Source of the DNA: Xanthoparmelia taractica
Lineage: Eukaryota > Ascomycota > Lecanoromycetes > Lecanorales > Parmeliaceae
Direction of reading: 5' to 3'
DNA length: 64,000 bases
Assembly (NCBI GenBank): GCA_033085395.1
Contig: JANQBS010000182.1
Location: 1 to 64,000, forward strand
Both the position numbers and the translations under genes were made by a program. The notes beneath the pieces are model-generated. The model saw nothing but the letters and a program-made list of their open reading frames with translations. It ran no database searches and was not told the origin of the DNA. Below are positions 20,533 through 33,034 of the stretch, in pieces (position 1 is the stretch's first letter; each line of letters begins with the position of its first letter).

Positions 20533-23500
20533 ATGGCTCGCCACGGGGATACTCGCTCACCATCGCCTGTAGGCAGCTCCTACTCTGCATCAGCGTCAAA
20601 GAGGCATCACCGGGATGAAGATCGTTATGAGAGAAGCCGACGGGAGGATGGGCGGGGTCACCGACATAGAAGTCGAACTCGGAGTCCTGATGTAGGTTAC
20701 ACGACATACTCTTATGCCAAGTCTAACCTCTGTGTGTCACAGAAGCGGTATCGCGATCGGGACTCTCGCCATCACAGAGATCGATCAAGGGACAGATATA
20801 GGGATAACGATGGGTATCGCTCAAGTCGTAGGGATAGATCGCGAGACAGACGGAGATCTCGCGATCGAGACACCGTGAAGGACTACAGAAGGAGGAGCCG
20901 TGAAAGGGATTCTAGGTCTTATAGGGATGACTCCCGCGAACGAGCTCGAAGGCGAAGAGAAGGATCTGCTGACTCTCGGCGCAAAGGAAGAAGAGATGAC
21001 AGCAGGGATAGAACTCAAAGGCCGACAGGTGGGAAAGAGGTGTGCCTCCTCTCGGTTCTTTCTCATGCAGTGTCATTTTGCTGAACGGGACGCACAGATG
21101 ACGATGACTGCTTCGCAAACCGACGAGGAGAAGAAGGCCGAACGTCTTGCCAAATTGGAAGCGTGGAAGCAAAAGCAAGCCGCGGAAAAGGATCGCAAAC
21201 AAAAAGAGTTGGAATCCTCACGCGGAACTCGAAATCTGCTCGCCGAGATTGACAAGAAAGCGCAAGGCTCGCCTGCAGTAGCATCCCCTGTCTCACCTTT
21301 GACACCTGCCGGAGCCGGAGATGCTTCTCCTGTCCCTTACGCCGGCAAATTCGATCCAAAAGCTCTGTCGAAAAAGAAGGCATCTACGTCTTCCGGCGCA
21401 AGCAAACTCGGAACGGACATTGCCTTGCCAGAGATTGCCAAAGCGTCCGCCACCATGAAACCCAACGCAAATGGTTTGAAGGCTGACAAAACAGTAGCAC
21501 TAGCAAATGGCTCATCAGGTACCTTTTTCTCGACTTCGTATCACCACTTCGAATCTTGGCTAACGAACAACATAGTCGCTCCTGCAGCTACGCTAAAGGC
21601 TCGCGGCAATGTCAGTGGCTTTGGGCTTGCAAGTAAAGCAACAACCGAATCCGATAAACCAGCAGCCAAACCCGGCCTTGATTTCGGTGAAGAGGAAGGA
21701 GGACGGAAGAAATTAGAGAAGCTGCCGACCCCTCCACCTGAGGACAGTACTATGGACGACGATACTGCTATAGCTAACGGTGATAAAGAAGACGAATCTG
21801 ACGATGACCAAGGCATGCAAGATGCTGGTACGGAGGAAGAAGCAGCCGCCGCTGCAAGAGCTGCGGCAGAGAAGCGGGAGGAGCGTCTCCAAGTCCAAAG
21901 TCTAGCTTACCAAGCTGGTGAAGACCCTGCTGCAACTGTTCCAGAACAAGCAGAGACCAGTGGCGATGTGCTAATGACAGAAGCTCCAAACGATGCAAGA
22001 CCGGACGAGATAATGGAAGAAGAAGAGGAAGACGATCCTCTGGATGCTTTCATGACCGACTTAGGAGACCCATTGAAAGCACCAAAAATCACCAACGGTC
22101 TCAAAATCACGAGTACCAAGGTCCAGCAGCCCGAGGCCATGTTTGGAGATGACGACGTCGATTTGAACACGGTGACCGCAGACACAGACGACATCCTAGC
22201 TATGGCGACTAAGAAGAAGAAAAAAGATCTACCGACGGTTAATCACGCCAAGGTGACGTACCAACCATTCAGAAAGAGCTTCTACCATGAACCTTCAGAG
22301 CTAGCGGAGATGACCGAGGAAGAAGTTGCTGATCTAAGACTAGAACTCGATGGGATCAAGATCAGGGGTATAGATGCTCCGAAACCCGTGCAAAAATGGT
22401 CTCAATGCGGTCTTGGTGTGCAGTCGCTCGAGGTCATCCAAAAGCTTGGCTACGAGAAACCATCGTCCATCCAAACGCAAGCTATTCCCTCAATTATGTC
22501 TGGGAGAGATGTTATTGGCGTTGCCAAGACAGGGTCTGGTAAAACCATAGCCTTTTTATTGCCAATGTTCCGGCACATCAAAGATCAGAGACCTCTCGAT
22601 AGCTTGGACGGCCCTGTCGGTCTAATCATGACGCCCACCCGGGAATTGGCGACGCAGATCCATAAAGAGTGTAAGCCGTTCCTTAAAGCATTAAATCTTC
22701 GAGCTGTCTGTGCGTATGGGGGAGCTCCAATTAAAGACCAGATCGCAGATCTCAAGCGTGGCGCGGAGATCATCGTCTGCACTCCTGGACGCATGATTGA
22801 TCTTTTGGCTGCCAATTCGGGTAGAGTGACAAACCTTCGCCGAGTCACATACGTTGTGCTGGACGAAGCTGACAGGATGTTCGACATGGGGTTTGAACCG
22901 CAAGTGATGAAGATCTTGGCCAATATTCGACCAGATCGCCAAACAGTACTGTTTTCAGCCACATTCCCCCGTCAGATGGAATCTTTGGCCCGCAAAACGC
23001 TCTCAAAGCCCGTGGAGATAGTCGTGGGCGGGCGAAGCGTCGTTGCTCCGGAGATCACCCAGATCGTCGAGGTACGAACCGAGGAGACGAAATTCATCCG
23101 CCTCTTAGAGCTCCTTGGCAAATTGTATGAAGAAGAGAAAAACGAGGACGATCGGGCCTTGATCTTCGTGGACAGACAAGAATCAGCCGATGGTCTGCTG
23201 AAGGATCTGATGCGTAAAGGCTACCCTTGCATGTCTATCCATGGTGGCAAAGACCAGATCGATCGCGATTCTACAATCGAGGACTTCAAGTCCGGAGTCA
23301 TTCCAGTCATGACGGCTACCTCTGTTGCTGCTCGTGGCTTAGACGTCAAACAGCTGAAACTCGTGGTCAACTACGATGCACCTAACCATCTTGAAGATTA
23401 CGTCCACCGTGCTGGGAGAACCGGTCGCGCAGGCAATACTGGCACTGCTGTGACCTTCATCACGCCGGACCAAGAGCGGTATTCGCTAGATATCGCCAAA

Positions 23501-24354
23501 GCCTTGAGGCAAAGTGGCCAAGAAGTGCCCGAAGAGCTCCAAAAGCTCGTGGATGCATTCATTGATAAAGTCAAATCTGGCAAAGAGAAGGTCAGTGGCT
23601 CAGGCTTCGGCGGTAAAGGTCTTGAGCGTCTCGACCAAGAACGTGACGCAGCTCGTGCTCGAGAACGAAAGACACACAAGACTGGCGACGAACCTGAGGA
23701 AGAAGAAAAAGAGGACAAAGACAAAGACGATAAAGGCGACGATATTATCGCCAAAGCTGCTTCAAGTGTTCAGTCGGCTACGGCACCTCCTCCCACCCTC
23801 CTGGGCGTTCCCAAGGGCATCGATCTCGACGGCAAGATAACGGTCCATAGGACAGAAACCGCAGCGGAGGGCTCGAAGAACCCTCTTGACAAAGTCAGTC
23901 GTGCGGTTGCTGGTATACATGATCGACTTAGTAAGAATCGCGAGATGCGTACTGGGGTGCCAATTGACAACAAGGGCCCCGATGCTGGCGCGTTTCATGC
24001 AACGTTGGAGATCAACGACTTTCCCCGTAAGTTTTCCCGTACTGCTTTCTCCAAGTGGTTATCCCTAAAACTTGAACAGAAAAAGCTCGCTGGGCCGTCA
24101 CGAACCGCACGAATGTCGCCAAGATTCTGGAAGCCACTGGGACCTCTATCACCACCAAGGGAAGCTTCTATGCCTCAGGTAAAGAACCTCAAGCGGGCGA
24201 AAACCCAAAGCTGTATATTTTGGTGGAGGGAGATACGGAGGTGGTGGTTACCAATGCTATGAGAGAGCTCATGCGGCTGCTCAAGGAGGGTACTATTGCT
24301 GCTGCTGACAGCGATGCTAGAGCCCCTGCCAGTGGTCGTTATAACGTTGTTTAG
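20533..24354 (+). CDS. PRP5: Pre-mRNA-splicing ATP-dependent RNA helicase Prp5
   Basis: A DEAD-box ATPase that remodels U2 snRNP and proofreads branch-site pairing during pre-spliceosome formation. Five exons (20533-20691, 20743-21039, 21098-21518, 21576-24026, 24080-24354) give 1200 residues. The N-terminus is an Arg/Ser/Asp-rich RS-like region, followed by an acidic segment containing DPLDAFM (about 445-451), the Prp5 motif for U2/SF3b contact. The helicase core has the Q motif, AKTGSGKT (about 607-614), PTRELA, TPGR, DEAD (721-724), SAT (about 752), ARGLD and HRAGRTGRAG (about 903). The C-terminal [20 protein letters not shown] region appears only after removing the last intron. The first and third introns (51 and 57 bp) are multiples of three without stops, so retention would keep the frame. 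Confidence 0.93.
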
Positions 24355-24569
24355 ATAATGCAATAGAAGTTGTGTGCAAAATACCTATACAAGTTGCTCA
24401 AAATTCTCAATATTCTACACAAAATACTCCGCATGGCTCAACATTGCAGCCTCATGTCTGATTTACCTACATCGGAGCTCCAACCAGATCTCATCTAAGC
24501 CGTATTCCAAGATCGATTCATCAAGCCTTGTAATCTATTCCACACATCATAAGGTCCACATTGGCACCA
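24355..24569. other. Convergent 3' region between PRP5 and the MGNLCG gene
   Basis: PRP5 and the MGNLCG gene face each other here, so both transcript ends lie in about 215 bp. The sequence is A/T-rich with TAATAAT-free tail-like runs; no hairpin terminator is expected in a eukaryote, and none is seen. Confidence 0.35.
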
Positions 24570-25009
24570 TCAATTATAATTGATAGCCTGACTTGTCTGA
24601 TCTGCATCCCTCCTCCTTCTCTCATCTTGGCTAACACTCTCCAAAGTCCCAGTCCTCGTCTGTGCCCTCTCTTTCGCTAAATCCCTGCCGAGCTTCCCCT
24701 TTGGCTGCTTTGCTTTTGCTCGCTCCTATTGTTCGATTCTGGTCAGCATGAACCAAAGTGATCTAATCCGCATCTATACTGAGCCATGTCCCAAGAGGAG
24801 ACTGTACGTACCTCTGCCGCCCTCGCTGCCGCGCTTCTAGCATCACTGCTGTCTCTGCCTGATGAGCCGCCTAATTTCTGACCTTGGCTGTTGACCTTGG
24901 GCACCGAAGCCCGGGGATTCGATTGTGGGGGAGGGGCGGACCCAAGTGTACGGCCTGGTTGGGAGAATGGATCGCTTTCTTTGGAAGGTTTACCACAGAG
25001 GTTGCCCAT
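24570..25009 (-). CDS. MGNLCG-type small lipid-anchored protein
   Basis: Two exons, 25009-24812 and 24725-24570, giving 117 residues. The protein starts MGNLCGKPSKES. Gly2 followed by Cys5 is a good dual N-myristoylation/palmitoylation signal, so membrane attachment at the cytoplasmic face is likely. The middle is Gly/Ser/Pro-rich and probably disordered. The end is a charged Ala/Arg/Glu/Lys helix region (DARSAAARAAEERAKAKQPK) that runs across the 86-bp intron, followed by GKLGRDLAKERAQTRTGTLE. I have the impression of a conserved small fungal family with this start, but its function is unknown to me. It is divergent from the C2H2 regulator, with 531 bp between start codons. Confidence 0.75.
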
Positions 25010-25540
25010 TGTTGGAGACAGAGAATGGTTGATTTCCAGGCGTATATACTAGTGATGGGATCATGCTCTCTGGTCTCTTGCATAGGTCATTTGCAATCAG
25101 GAAGGCATATAGCCATAGAACTTGTGGTTCATTCAGCGCTGGACGTCTAATGGGGTGAAGGTTTGTGAAGGTCTCGAGATGATTTTGCCCGTTGGTAGAC
25201 GTTGCCCATATGTCCCCAGATTGGAAGGTTTCCCGAATGACGCTACTCGGGACGGGCCGCGTAGCTCCTCGAGTCCAATATCACCATTCCTGACTTCTGA
25301 ACTTCTTACTCTTCAAAAGTATAGATATATATACATAAAAATGGTATATATCGAAGCTGCAAGAAGTGGGTGACCTCGGAATACTGTAGCCATGGAGGCC
25401 GCTAGCGTTGGCTCGGCGGCAATGGAGCTAAGTTATTTAGCTCCCACAACAAATTGTTCTTGCTGTCAACCTCACATTCTCACCACCAACAACACTACTC
25501 TCATTCGCAAGGCGCGCTCTTCGGTTCTGGCAAACTCAAC

Positions 25541-27678
25541 ATGGATAAGAATAAGCGTTCCGAGCGACGTGCACCAGATTCACACTTTGAGCGACTCCAT
25601 GGCCATCCGATGAGATATGTGCCGTCGATGCAGTCATTCCCTCAAAGCTACAACTCACAACCTGTCCCACCCATGGACATTCCTGCCGTCGCAAGCGAAT
25701 TTTCTCACCCAACAGTACCAAATGCCGCCGACTTCGGCAAAGGAAAGGCCGCCGCTAGCAACATGCCTCCTCCGCCAACCCCTGGCTTTCTGAGCGGTTT
25801 CCAGACCCCGTGTGAGAGTACCTGCTCCACTGTCAACTGCGAATGGGGATGCAATCCCTCGCTCCTTGGCTCTGAGACTTGCCCGCTATCTCAATGCTAC
25901 AACATCGACCAATGCACGAGCGAAGAGTGTTGCAGAGAACCAGTATGTCTCGACCACAGTTCCATACCGACAACTCGACGTGACTCCATCGACACCAACG
26001 CAGAGGATCAATACGCTTCTTCTTCTCAGCATCAATTTGCCAATAGCGGCGCACTATTCCCAGCCTACGGAAACCTACCAGGCTTCGATAACATCAATGT
26101 CGACCCACTCCAATGCCACTGGCTGCTTCCGGACCAAGAGTGCGAGATCACAGCGCCAACAAACGATGCTCTGAGCCAACATGTATTCCACGACCAGATC
26201 CAGCCTGAAACGAGCCAGATGCACGGGTGGTCTGACCGCGAGGAGCAAATTCACCCGCAACAGCTTACTAACCATACGTGGAACAGCGACGATCCCGAAG
26301 AGCAAGCTCCTGATTCCTATGTCTGCCTTTGGGATTTCTGCATGAAGACGTTTTCGGATGCCGAGCAGTTAGCGACGCACGTGGAAGCTGCCCATGCTCA
26401 AGTGGAGATCATTGATTGCCGTTGGGGAGGATGCGGCACAATCACTATGGACTCAGCTGCACTGCAGAGACATGTTAATAAAGAGCATCTTCATCTCAAC
26501 ATCCAGCCGCCTTCAGCTTCGCCAGCTTTGGAAATGGGCCTATCGGGCAGTCATGGTTCCCAGCGACCCAAGCATCCTCGTTATTGGACGCCAGAGAATG
26601 ACGAGCTGCTTATGCGCGTACGTGCACAAAATCTTACCTTCCCACAAATAGCCTCGCAATACTTTCCAGACAAGTCTGCCCAGGCATGCCAATTTCGTTA
26701 CGCGAGACTATATGACCAGCAAGAGCAATCCGATCCGCAGCCCGCAGAGCAGTCCACTCCCTTATTGTCCTATACACCTTTGCAACCTGCATCATACGCC
26801 ACTAGTCCATACGAGTCTCACCAGTCATTAGTCGATCCCCTGTTTTCTCAGACGTCGCCAGCGATTTTCCCGAACCATTCCAGGCAGCTGGTTTTGGACC
26901 ATTCCCTTATTCAACTAGAATTTCAGTGTATGTGGATCACAGACGATACAACAGAAACGCTCTGTGAAGCCCGTTTCGAGAATCCGAATGAACTACAAGC
27001 CCACGTCGAGTCATCTCATTATCCTTTATGCGAACAACGCAAGCGTAGGCCCGCATCTCAATGGGTCTGCAAATGGGTGGGATGTGCACGGAAAGGAGAA
27101 TCGCGCGGATCCAAAAATAAGCTGAAGAAGCACATCTGCACTCACACTGGATGTAAGTCACCCTCGGCCATTCAAGAAACTTTGTAATAGCTCAACCTTC
27201 GCAGACTATTCGCTCTCTTGCCGACACTGTGGTCAAAGATTTCGGGAGGGTACCAAACTCGCCGATCATGAACGCACTCATACAAACGAGAAGCCCCACA
27301 AGTGCGATGTGTGTGCAATGGCCTTTGCTAGCCGAGATCAACTGTGTAAGTTCAACCATGCCTTTTATTCTTTCCCCTATTGATCGATGCTTGCAGCGAC
27401 TCATAATCGTATCCACACCGGCGAGAAACCTCTGGAGTGTGGAGAATGTTCTTATACCTGCTCGGACCCGTCCGACATGACAAAGCATCATAAAGGTAAA
27501 GACTGTCCTTCCTATACCTCAGCCGCTTCTAAAAGTAAGCGATTTAGCCCACCAGCCTCTGTATTCTTGCCCGACGTGTGGAAGAAAATTCTGCCGAGCC
27601 GACGCGAGGGATCGTCACATGGGTATACACCAGATTGGGATTGCAGGGCGCAAGCGTGTGCATGGTGAGATTGATTAG
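25541..27678 (+). CDS. C2H2 zinc-finger regulator with a Myb/SANT-like segment
   Basis: Four exons (25541-27152, 27205-27345, 27397-27495, 27548-27678) encode 660 residues. The N-terminal half is Pro/Ser/Gln-rich with a Cys-rich patch (STVNCEWGCNPSLLG and following). Then come atypical fingers (VCLWDFCMKTFSDAEQLATH and a DCRWGGCGTIT finger), a Myb/SANT-like block RYWTPENDELLMRVRAQNLT, and a further finger set near the end. After splicing, consecutive fingers read YSLSCRHCGQRF, HKCDVCAMAF, LECGECSYTC and YSCPTCGRKF, with TGEKP-type linkers. A fungal nuclear DNA-binding regulator is likely; targets are unknown. The start is the first in-frame ATG. The last three introns fall inside or between the fingers. 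Confidence 0.85.
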
Positions 27679-28062
27679 GGCCGAGGTTCTCGATGGACTT
27701 AATGGTTTGCAATGAGATTCGATACGATTTGCGATGAGATGATTGCCTGGCGTTTCCATAAGGATATACCCCGGCTTGTTGTGACATTTCGACAGACGGC
27801 GATTCACGTTTTTATTTCTCATAGTGTACAATATCCGCTTTCCGTAGCATGTTCGCTCGAGGCCACAGCATGGAACAGGCTGATAAGTGATTTCCTTTCG
27901 CTAGCTTCGTCAATTTCATGTGACTTTGTATCGATGGTGGTGTCGATCAGCAGTGGTAAAAACGAGCCGGGGAGCTTTCGGGCATGCCGCCCCCACCAAA
28001 CCCGCATCGGTCTCGTTCAACAGTGGGCTTATTAACCACGCCTACAGCAGCAAGTATCCAAC
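27679..28062. promoter_or_regulatory. Upstream region of TMA20
   Basis: The interval lies between the stop of the C2H2 gene and the TMA20 start. It has no coding-like frame and presumably holds the C2H2 gene terminator and the TMA20 promoter. Confidence 0.4.
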
Positions 28063-28732
28063 ATGTTCAAGAAAGAGCAGGTCCAAGGCTTCCTCGAAAC
28101 AATAACATATTCTAGCTAACATTACTCACCAGCATCTCCGCAGGCGCAAAGTCCAAAGTCAAATCCTCCGTCCAGCGTGCCATAAGAACCAAAGTCTGCG
28201 AAACATATCCTCTACTTGCTCCGCATATCGATGAAATAATACCCAAGAAGTCACAGCTGGATCTATTGAAGCTGTAAATCCCCCCCAAGCCCGTACGGCA
28301 GGACGTTTCAATGCTTTGCGACTCCTGACATTTCATCACAGGCCTGACAGGGTCTCTCTTTATGCCCTCGACTCCACCCCTCTTTTCTGGCAACACATGG
28401 ACGATCCTCTAATTCCTCACCTTAAAGTGGTACACCAATTCCCCCAATGTTTCAACCGCATAGGCATCGACAGAGGGGCAATTCGTTTCGTTTTATCAGG
28501 CGCAACACTCATGGCGCCTGGACTGACGAGTGCTGGAGGGAAATTACCGGATAAAGATGGAGAGTTGAAGGAGGGGGACGTGGCAGTTGTAGAGGCAGAG
28601 GGGAAAGAGGAGGCGTGCTTAGTGGGGCAGTTGAGGATGGGGACGGAGAAGATTAGGGAGAAGAAAAAGGGAGTTGTTATGGATTCGGGACATTATTTGG
28701 GGGATGGGTTGTGGAAGATCAGCATTGATTGA
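28063..28732 (+). CDS. TMA20: Translation machinery-associated protein 20 (MCTS1-like, PUA domain)
   Basis: It binds the small ribosomal subunit with its partner Tma22 and helps recycle 40S subunits and deacylated tRNA. Exons 28063-28076, 28133-28273 and 28342-28732 give 181 residues, the length known for this family. The joined start reads MFKKDISAGAKSKVKSSVQR, followed by IIPKKSQLDLLKLPDRVSLY and the PUA domain with DRGAIRFVLSGATLMAPGLT and HYLGDGLWK. The first exon is only 14 nt, and to keep the frame its intron (28077-28132) must use a GC donor (GA|GCAGGT) with a CACCAG acceptor. Family and C-terminal two-thirds are certain; the first exon is the least certain part. Confidence 0.87.
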
Positions 28733-29037
28733 CGGGGTCATGGCTAAGGGTGTTGTAATGATGCACACGGCCATGAGTATAGAAGGTATGGTCATCCTCG
28801 GGGAATGTCCATCTCCAACAGCTAGGCTGGGGGGGAAGTCGTCAAACTGGAGAGTTGCAGCTGGAGAACCTTCAAGTACTAGATACCCATTTTAGAACAT
28901 AAGATCTCAAGAATATCAGACATAACCAATTGAATTCAAGTATGGTATGTAACATGCCAAATTAGGGTTACCACCGAAACGAATAGCTCTTGACCTTTTC
29001 CGGACCGAGTTCCTCAAGTATTTCTTCAAACCAAGTG

Positions 29038-32000
29038 ATGTATTGGCCATTAGGCGCACCCAGAATATATGCAGCGGCCAGACGGAAAAGGAAATCATCA
29101 GCCTCAGAGCATGGAGAGGAGGACAGTGGAGATGTCGAAGATAAGGCTACGAAAATCCTGGGCTTGCGAGTGGCTCGTAATGGGCATCTCTTTGTCACGA
29201 TTACAGAAACCACCTTGACCGTCTGGCAGACATCAGTATGTAGAGCGCGCTCGAGTATTGATTGATTCTGACTGATCAATAGCCAGTCATAGTCCTAGCC
29301 TCAGTAAAACGCTCCATCCAATCTCTAAGGAATTATGGCCACAACGTGGGCGTTCTCCTCCGACCAGACTCCTCAGTGGCCGTCGTACAGACATCCAACA
29401 GCTTCCTCGTCACCTATTCAATCATTCCTGATCCCACAGCCAGAGTATACCAGCAAATCCGCGATAATGGACACGGCCGACGATACAGCAATGCGGACCG
29501 CTGGGCAGTGGAAGAACATAGGGGGGGTTTTCCTGAAGTGAACATCCGATTTCGAATGGTTATCAAGGTCGATGCCGGGATCAGGAAGGTCCTTGCACTC
29601 GATGATGAGCTGGTGGTCGCTACTGAGAAGCCGCCGGCTGTGCAGTGTATTCGGTGGGCGCCAGATGATACCGGAAAACAGACAAGTACAGAGCTACTGA
29701 GCCGGATGAGCTGGATACAAAAAAAGGCGTGCGTAAATGATATGGTATATGACAGGGCTATGAGCCTTGCAGTCTGGATCACAAGCGAAGGTCATGCCTA
29801 CGCTGTACAGAGACTGCCTCCACAGCCAAAGGACTCGGACGGGCCAAAAAAACTTTTCCGTGGCTACGGCTTTCATACTCCAGAAAAAGAGGAAGAGGTT
29901 GCGACCAAAGTCGTAATAAACGCGAGGTTCTCGTTGTTAGCTATAGGCTGTGACAATGCTGAAGTACACGTCTATACCGCCAGAGATTATGTTGGCAGCA
30001 TTCCACTTTCGCACAAGCTGAAGCAGCCGGCGTCTATAATTTCTACTGGACAGATCAGTACTCTGAGCTACTCGCCAGATGGCTATTGTCTATTTGCTGG
30101 GTACGAAAAAGGCTGGGCAATCTGGAGTGTCTATGGCAAACTCCAAGGGAGCAGCTTCATGGCTGACCGCAAGATATCGGAAAACAACGGGGAAGGTTGG
30201 CTGCAAGGTGTACATGAAGCAGCTTGGCTCAGCGCAGGTTCTGATATACTACTGACAGGCCACAACGATGACCGGCTGTTCCTCCTAGAGATGGCAAAGA
30301 GTGCTGTGACTGGATGCTTCTCTGCAGCCAATGTGTCTCGCACGGTATTGTTGACCAGCTCAGGGCTCATGGTATACCGAGGTCATGATTTACCTGTGCT
30401 TACAACAATCTCAGCCGATGCATCTTTGTGGCATCATGTGCAGATCCCGTCGGCATATTTGGCAAATCAGCGCCCAATTAGGTCCGCCGTTATCTCTCCA
30501 GATGGCAGATACGTGGCGGTTGCCGGTAGACGCGGACTTGCACATTACAGTGTTAGCAGTGGGCGATGGAAGTGTTTCGACGATCTGCAGGCCGAAAACG
30601 ACTTTGTCGTTCGAGGCGGTATGTGCTGGTATCAACACATCCTGATTGCTGCTGTAGAGACCGATGAGCATCATGAAGTGAGTCAAGATTGTATCTTGGC
30701 ATGATTATGAGCTGAATACGCTACAGCTACGCCTATACTCACGAGAGCGCGGTTTAGACGACTCGTCTCTTCTTTTCTTCGAACAACTTCCTTCACCAGT
30801 CGTCTGCATCGCACTCACCGGGTCAGACTCGCTTCTCGTCTACACATACCAGAACATACTTTACCATTTCATAATCAACGCCTCTTTTGAGGCTGTAACC
30901 CTCGTTCAGGTAGGGCAGATTGCTTTGAATGGTATTGTGCGAGCACCTGCGCGAGTAAGGGCTGTCAGCTGGATCCTTCCCGACCACCAATTGCGTGAGT
31001 CCCCTATATCTCCGAATCTATCGGTGCAACCACTGATTTCTTATAGGAGAAGGCGATCCGGCACAAGATGTCGCTCATGCCTCTGTGATCTTCCTCGTCG
31101 ATGCCAAGCTTGTGCTATTGCAGTCCTCCACCGATGTTAGCGGCGGCTTGAAATATGACATGCGGGTCATTGCTAATAACGTAGAATACTTCGACCTGAT
31201 GAGGGACCACTTACCATTGCTGGAAACGCCTGGTCCCTCGCTGCCTCCATCACCAGCTGCTGAGGGAGCGCTTGACTCATACTGTGAAGATCGCGGGCTT
31301 AGGGACTCGCTCTGGTACTTTGACGGTAACGACATCCAGTGCTGGATGAACGTCGAGGACCTCATCGATGCAGCATCTACGTCAAACGACAGGGAATTAC
31401 CACATAGCGTCTCCATATCTACAGATTTCTACCCTACATCCATTGTCCTCAGTAAAGGTATCCTACTAGGTGTAGACGCGGACTTAGTGCAACGGCGCGA
31501 TATGCAATTCGCCTTCTTCCGCTTCTCCATCCGAACACAACTATTCCTCCCACAGATCATCCGGCGCCATATCGCCCACCTCGACACGTCAGCTGCCCTG
31601 AATCTCGCCCATCGATACCAGTCGCTCCCTTACTTCTCACATGCCCTCGAGCTTCTCCTCCATACTGTTTTAGATGAGGAAGTTGATAAACCCCCCGATC
31701 CGGAACATGCTCATCTACCTGCTATTCTCTCATTCTTATCTAATTTTCCAGACTACCTCGATATAATCGTTCAATGTACCCGCAAAACAGAAGTCCGCTC
31801 ATGGCGGACTCTCTTCTCGCACCTGCCACCTCCACAGGAGCTTTTCGAAGCATCGTTGGAGAAAGGAATGCTCAAAACAGCAGGTGGGTATCTGCTGGTG
31901 CTGCACACTTTCGAAGAGATGGGAACCAGCTCCGAGCCATGTGTTCGACTCTTACAGAAAGCCAAAGACGCTGCAGACTGGGACTTGTGCAAGGAGCTAG

Positions 32001-32275
32001 CTAGATTTTTGATGGCGCTGGACGAGAGCGGGGATACTCTTAGAGCAGCTTTGGAGCGGATGGATCTGCATCCAAGGACTCCAGAGGACGACGGCGTGAG
32101 ATTGAAAACGCCGCGGCCGAATACGGCGATCAAGCGGCATTCGGCTCAGGGGCAGCCGAATGGGAGACTGAGTCCTGTCAGCAATGGGGACAGAAGCTCA
32201 GCGGGCCTGGGGCTTGGGATCGAGATTGGTCGAGATGGAGGGAGCGAGGACTACTTTTCACAACGGAGAGCATAG
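29038..32275 (+). CDS. RIC1: RIC1, subunit of the Ypt6/RAB6 guanine nucleotide exchange factor
   Basis: With Rgp1, Ric1 activates the Golgi GTPase Ypt6 for endosome-to-Golgi transport. Four exons (29038-29235, 29283-30677, 30727-30994, 31047-32275) give 1029 residues. The start MYWPLGAPRIYA, the following WD40-like repeats (VWQTS, TLSYSPDGYCLFAGYEKGWA, AVISPDGRYVAVAGRRG), and the C-terminal helical RIC1 domain are characteristic. The helical part includes DLMRDHLPLLE, FFRFSIRTQLFLPQIIRRH, YFSHALELLLHTVLDEE and the EKGMLKTAGGYLLVLHTFEE region. The tail after about residue 980 is Gly/Ser-rich and disordered. Introns are 47-52 bp. TMA20 lies just upstream on the same strand, 305 bp from stop to start. 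Confidence 0.92.
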
Positions 32276-32469
32276 CGTGGGTGTTTGTTTGGAATTTTTG
32301 TTTGGTTATAATAGGTACTTTATAGGCTCCCTCTGATACCATTATGCCTCACAATCCTTACCCCCGAAGCTTGGCAAAGCTTAGCAAAGCTTGTGCAAGA
32401 CCACAGAGACCTCGATGCAAGACTCCATCCATCAATTGATTCTTGGATTCAAACAAGAGTACACGTCAT

Positions 32470-33003
32470 TCATAGATCTCCGTCGTGTCCCATATCCAGC
32501 TGTTTGGTTTTCCTCATCTGCTGTTCTCCCTTCTGCACAACCAATCCTATTCTCTCCAACTTCCTCCACACTCGCTCAAGCACATCCTTCATACCATACA
32601 TCCTCGACTCCATCCCCTCATCCCCATCCTCCACTCTTACCTCGCCCTCCCCTTCCCCCTCCCCTTCCAGCGCTTTCTCCCCCCTCACCCCTCCACCCCC
32701 CTCACCCCGCTCGTCTACCCCCTCCACCTCATCCCAAAACTCAACCGGCACCCATATCCCCTTCTCCCCCGTCATACAACTCAGATCCCTCCTTCTCCCA
32801 TTCCGCAATCGGGTCTCCGACACAGCGGTAGCGGCGGCGCCGGCCAGCAGCGCGGTGGTGTGCATTGGTTTCTGGGCTTTCCATGCTTCGAGGCGCTGTT
32901 GGCGGGCTGTGGAGGAGCGAGGGTCGAGGAGGGCGCTTTGGTGATGGGTGGGGGGGCCGAGGGGGATTTGATCTGCGCGGGGTTCGGGGCGGGCGAGGGT
33001 GGG

Positions 33004-33034
<31 letters not shown>

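Noticed and set aside
32391..32944. Pro/Ser-rich plus-strand frames of 146 and 183 codons
   Set aside because: They are antisense readings of the Glu/Gly-rich part of the minus-strand orphan gene.
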